Shown piece after piece: positions 56,001 through 56,506 of a DNA stretch of 56,506 bases (position 1 is the first letter of the stretch; the number at the start of each line of letters is the position of its first letter). The notes beneath the pieces are model-generated. The model did not search any database and was not told where the DNA came from. It saw only the letters and a list, made by a program, of their open reading frames with translations. The translations under genes and the position numbers were made by a program. Source of the DNA: an uncultured Bacteroidota bacterium (GTDB lineage: Bacteria; Bacteroidota; Bacteroidia; Chitinophagales; LD1); the NCBI GenBank assembly GCA_903861145.1, contig CAIOTH010000029.1, positions 1-56,506 on the forward strand. Direction: 5' to 3'.

Positions 56001-56506
56001 CCTATTTAGCCAACACGATAGTAACAAGTGGTGGCACGGGCGCATGGAGCAGCGATAATACAGCAGTGGCAACAGTCAATTCATCGGGTGTAGTAACAGG
56101 TGTTACCGCCGGCACAGCCAACATAATATACACCGTAACCGGTGGATGTGGTGGCACAGCTACCAAATCGGCCAATATAACTATCAGCCCTAACGCAAGC
56201 ATAGCATCCGTTACGGGTTCTTCTCCAATATGTATCAGTGGTACGACTACCTATTTAGCGAACACGGTAGTAACAAGTGGTGGAACGGGCGCATGGAGCA
56301 GTGATAATACAGCAGTAGCAACAGTCAATTCATCGGGTGTAGTAACAGGTGTTACCGCCGGCACTGCCAACATAATATACACCGTAACCGGTGGATGCGG
56401 TGGCACAGTAAGCAAATCAGCCAATATAACTATCAGTCCTAACGCAAGCATAGCATCCGTTACAGGTACTTCCCCAATATGTATCAGTGGTACAACTACC
56501 TATTTA
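50057..56506 (+). CDS. Giant secreted adhesin (CUB, lectin-like, Ig-like repeats), 3'-truncated by window edge
   Basis: An open frame from the ATG at 50057 (or 50036, seven codons earlier) to the window end: at least 2150 residues and no stop. The N-terminus has an unusual leader of about 45 residues before the hydrophobic signal segment (FVSRFVFLITCFIGINAYSQ). Two CUB-like domains follow (residues 75-310; ESGYDYLNVYTGSGTGG, ESGYDYVKIYSGSGTGG). Then come three 88-residue repeats (424-687), an Ig-like stretch, a concanavalin/SPRY-like lectin domain (about 890-1060; ILIFENGAQVGG, LKVAVVNNKVLYYQNSTLLY), two more 88-89-residue repeats (1071-1248), six Ig-like units (1440-1961) and Big_2 units (from 1962). 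A surface adhesin, probably exported by T9SS; the C-terminus is out of view. Confidence 0.85.
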   Translation, partial: MEKFLTRTFSPFAQFKAILLAATKGFVRPTKTIKLAWQNLWGIKAIGKNTFVSRFVFLITCFIGINAYSQTTVNLPTSGAATANPAGNNITIFDNGGSGSNYSNNVSGYIVLNCNAGQTISIYGLYYTESGYDYLNVYTGSGTGGTQVTHASGSGWYSYTGASGTALTVQLTSDGSNVSNGLYLLVTYSTTPTLNVPTGTNNSVTCGTSTVLFPNNGSASNYSNSDNGYTVLNCSGSGQVSINGIYNCESGYDYVKIYSGSGTGGTLLGSYNGSGNISITGAVGTPLTVQFTSDASVNYSGFALYAKYIANCCTNPNVTGLTASGAATCTGSGATVTVSSPTSNLASGTYTVTYNVSGTSTVASTTASMVFTAGSPGTGTFTTSALTGTGTNNLVQITNLYITATPTCNTTLSYTAPAFTTTAPSTAPTAITGGGTLCTSGTLTESGGALATSATYQWGTGSTIGTSPISGATASTYSATATNTYWVSVTGPAPCNGASNAGATTSVTINTPSTAPSSITGGGALCTSGVLTESGGALGTSATYQWGTGSTVGTNPISGATASTYTATATNTYWVSVTGPAPCNGVSNSAATTSVTISTPSTAPSSITGGGTLCVSGVLTESGGALGTGANYQWGTGSTIGTSPITGATASTYTATATNTYWVSVTGPAPCNGLSNSAATTTVIINTTETLPTLAVSATGYTATTVNTANDAITVCPAATVTITPTGGNGSFVYYIGDNTDQLIEWKLMNGVTQAGAFTQAFSNPGYYLIEVFATNACGTTTGNNYAQVEVAPVQAPVVTPSQTICSGTAPSTVLSGSAGSLGIGGFGTGTTAITYQWQQSTDNGQTWSNATGTSTSSSYTAPSLTQTTLYKRQVITTGPSACTVTQDGELVTWSATSTGAAAGVYSGVYSLIKLVGGTAAWSPNNAWGITTEQITNNGGYVSAVMEDNNYYQMLGLFSTNVTPPAPDYATNGTTATAMPYAIYPQANGTILIFENGAQVGGSYGAYSIGDVLKVAVVNNKVLYYQNSTLLYTSLVTPTLPYYGVATIYSPSGGFKLVRVLNPVKITVNATSTAPTSISGGPTLCTSGTLTESGGTLSAGATYQWGTGSTIGTSPISGATASTYTATAANTYWVSVTAGTTCPGVSNAGATTAIAAINSPSTAPTSISGGAGTYCGVTVLTEVGGALATGANYQWGTGSTVGTSPIAGATSSTYSATATNTYWVSVTGPSPCNGASNSGATTSVTITATTYNSGGFYYSTSPTFTPPTQGIRVGSTGAVSPLGAVSLAVSNGTGTPINPCTTYYYTTWVVVNGTTDTIYANSPGGTGGYKSFTTPSAGSGDATLVLASGSASTSVCQGGSMTPITYNVGGAGYGATITAGALPTGVSLTYVANAYNNGGVATISGIPTATPGTYNFTIGTTVNSPCSQVTLTGSIIVGTQPTLTGVTPTSICPGGTVTTGISTGTGVSGATYTYSWTQGGVTQSSTTSSFTTSTGLASGQNYTYAVTATSSATGCVASASQLVSVANQPTLASITPTGICPGATLSTSIASGGATGATYIYSWNNGSTNVQNGASASYTTPSNLTAPSTQTYNVTATSSATNCTATILSQSVTVSTAASLSAITPGNICPGGTLSTVLSGGVSGTGPSYTYSWTQGGVTQSSTASSFTTSTGLSTGSYTYAVTATSASTGCVASVSTNVTVAGQPTLQITPAAMCPGANVNVSITSGGASGAAYTYSWTQDGTTEPSNTSSYNTTTTLSVSNHIYDVTATSSVTNCVASVTATVAVDAQPTIAAITPTSICPGGTLSTSVLSGGVPGDVYTYSWTQAGTTVQNTTSASYTSLTSLSSGAYTYAVTAYDLTTGCGASQSASVTVATQASLSAISPTTICAGNAISTTLSNGVTGLSYTYSWTQAGTTVQNTSSASYTTSSGLASGSYTYAVTATSSSPYACTASTSTSVSITPNASIASVTGSSPICISGTTTYLANTIVTSGGTGAWSSDNTAVATVNSSGVVTGVTAGTANIIYTVTGGCGGTATKSANITISPNASIASVTGSSPICISGTTTYLANTVVTSGGTGAWSSDNTAVATVNSSGVVTGVTAGTANIIYTVTGGCGGTVSKSANITISPNASIASVTGTSPICISGTTTYL
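51326..52117 (+). repeat. Three tandem 264-bp coding repeats
   Basis: Units start at 51326, 51590 and 51854, exactly 264 bases (88 codons) apart. Each encodes STAP.SITGGG.LC.SG.LTESGGAL, YQWGTGST, SGATASTY and TNTYWVSVTGPAPCNG. Long stretches are identical at the DNA level, for example the part encoding TNTYWVSVTGPAPC. Confidence 0.9.
53267..53800 (+). repeat. Two further copies of the 88-residue repeat
   Basis: Units at about 53267 and 53534 (267 bases apart) belong to the same family as the array at 51326, separated from it by 1.15 kb that encodes Ig-like and lectin-like domains. Confidence 0.85.
54375..55939 (+). repeat. Six diverged Ig-like coding repeats
   Basis: Units start near 54375, 54640, 54907, 55168, 55423 and 55684, each about 255-267 bases. 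Each encodes an ITPTSICPGGT-type strand, a YTYSWTQGGVTQSS block and a SYTYAVTATS..TGC.AS block. They are more diverged than the flanking arrays. Confidence 0.8.
55940..56506 (+). repeat. Near-identical 249-bp Big_2 repeats
   Basis: Units start at 55940, 56189 and 56438, exactly 249 bases (83 codons) apart; the third is cut by the window end. Each encodes PNASIASVTGSSPICISG, then TGAWSSDNTAVATVNSSGVV and TGVTAGTANIIYTVTGGCGG, a bacterial Ig-like group 2 domain. Units differ at only a few bases. Confidence 0.92.

Noticed and set aside
56002-56451. Two repeated 66-codon minus-strand frames
   Set aside because: They are reverse readings of the 249-bp Big_2 repeat and have the same period.
51326-56506. 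CRISPR array or DNA satellite
   Set aside because: The repeats keep one reading frame, have codon-multiple periods and encode Ig-like domains; there are no short spacers.

Overview
The window looks like a chromosomal segment of a Bacteroidota bacterium, probably of the Sphingobacteriia/Chitinophagia type. I cannot place it more precisely. The reasons are sigma-ABfr-type promoters (TTTG, about 19-20 bases, TAnnTTTG), type IX secretion (T9SS) type C-terminal domains, a PorV-like protein, a TonB receptor with a carboxypeptidase-like N-terminal domain, OmpA fused to thrombospondin type-3 repeats, GH92 and FHS sugar genes, and many huge secreted Ig-like proteins. I saw no tRNA, rRNA, CRISPR array or complete insertion sequence.

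Layout. 1-2451: end of a large secreted YD-like/TPR protein. 2587-3454: winged-helix regulator and membrane protein with a shared promoter that carries a palindrome. 3710-5468: collagen-like secreted protein and a small secreted partner. 5587-9169: a T9SS cargo protein, pdxA and pepA. 9293-11018: rsmA and a 2-hydroxyacid dehydrogenase. 11310-20523: three-gene surface cassette (TonB receptor, 1406-aa exoprotein, PorV-like barrel). 20661-24598: greA, a HIT protein, ruvC (opposite strand), a flippase-like protein and a methyltransferase. 24674-27082: OmpA/TSP3 protein. 27185-31932: ATP synthase operon (4-TM protein, atpB, atpE, atpF, atpH, atpA). 32134-34269: second collagen-like gene with a small secreted partner. 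34295-37980: GH92 alpha-mannosidase and FHS sugar transporter. 38141-39936: tandem Fe(II)/2-oxoglutarate dioxygenases. 39941-41533: scpB and a displaced atpG. 41743-46821: TMTC-like GT-C/TPR membrane protein and an arylsulfotransferase-like exoprotein. 46822-48648: AT-rich, gene-poor stretch with two overlapping small genes, one with a helix-turn-helix. 48649-56506: a 449-aa exoprotein and the start of a giant repetitive adhesin that runs off the window.

How it fits together. Housekeeping genes (translation, transcription fidelity, recombination, chromosome segregation, B6 synthesis, ATP synthesis) alternate with cell-surface modules. The most system-like element is the 11310-20523 cassette. 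Its receptor, large extracellular protein and PorV-type partner sit in one probable transcript, which suggests an outer-membrane complex that couples TonB-dependent uptake to a surface-exposed protein. Other points of interest are a terminator-like hairpin between atpE and atpF, an atpG gene removed from its operon with its own near-consensus promoter, four genes whose -7 box lies 4-7 bases before the start codon (probable leaderless mRNAs, mostly GTG starts), a TMTC-family glycosyltransferase homologue, and arrays of nearly identical Ig-like repeats.
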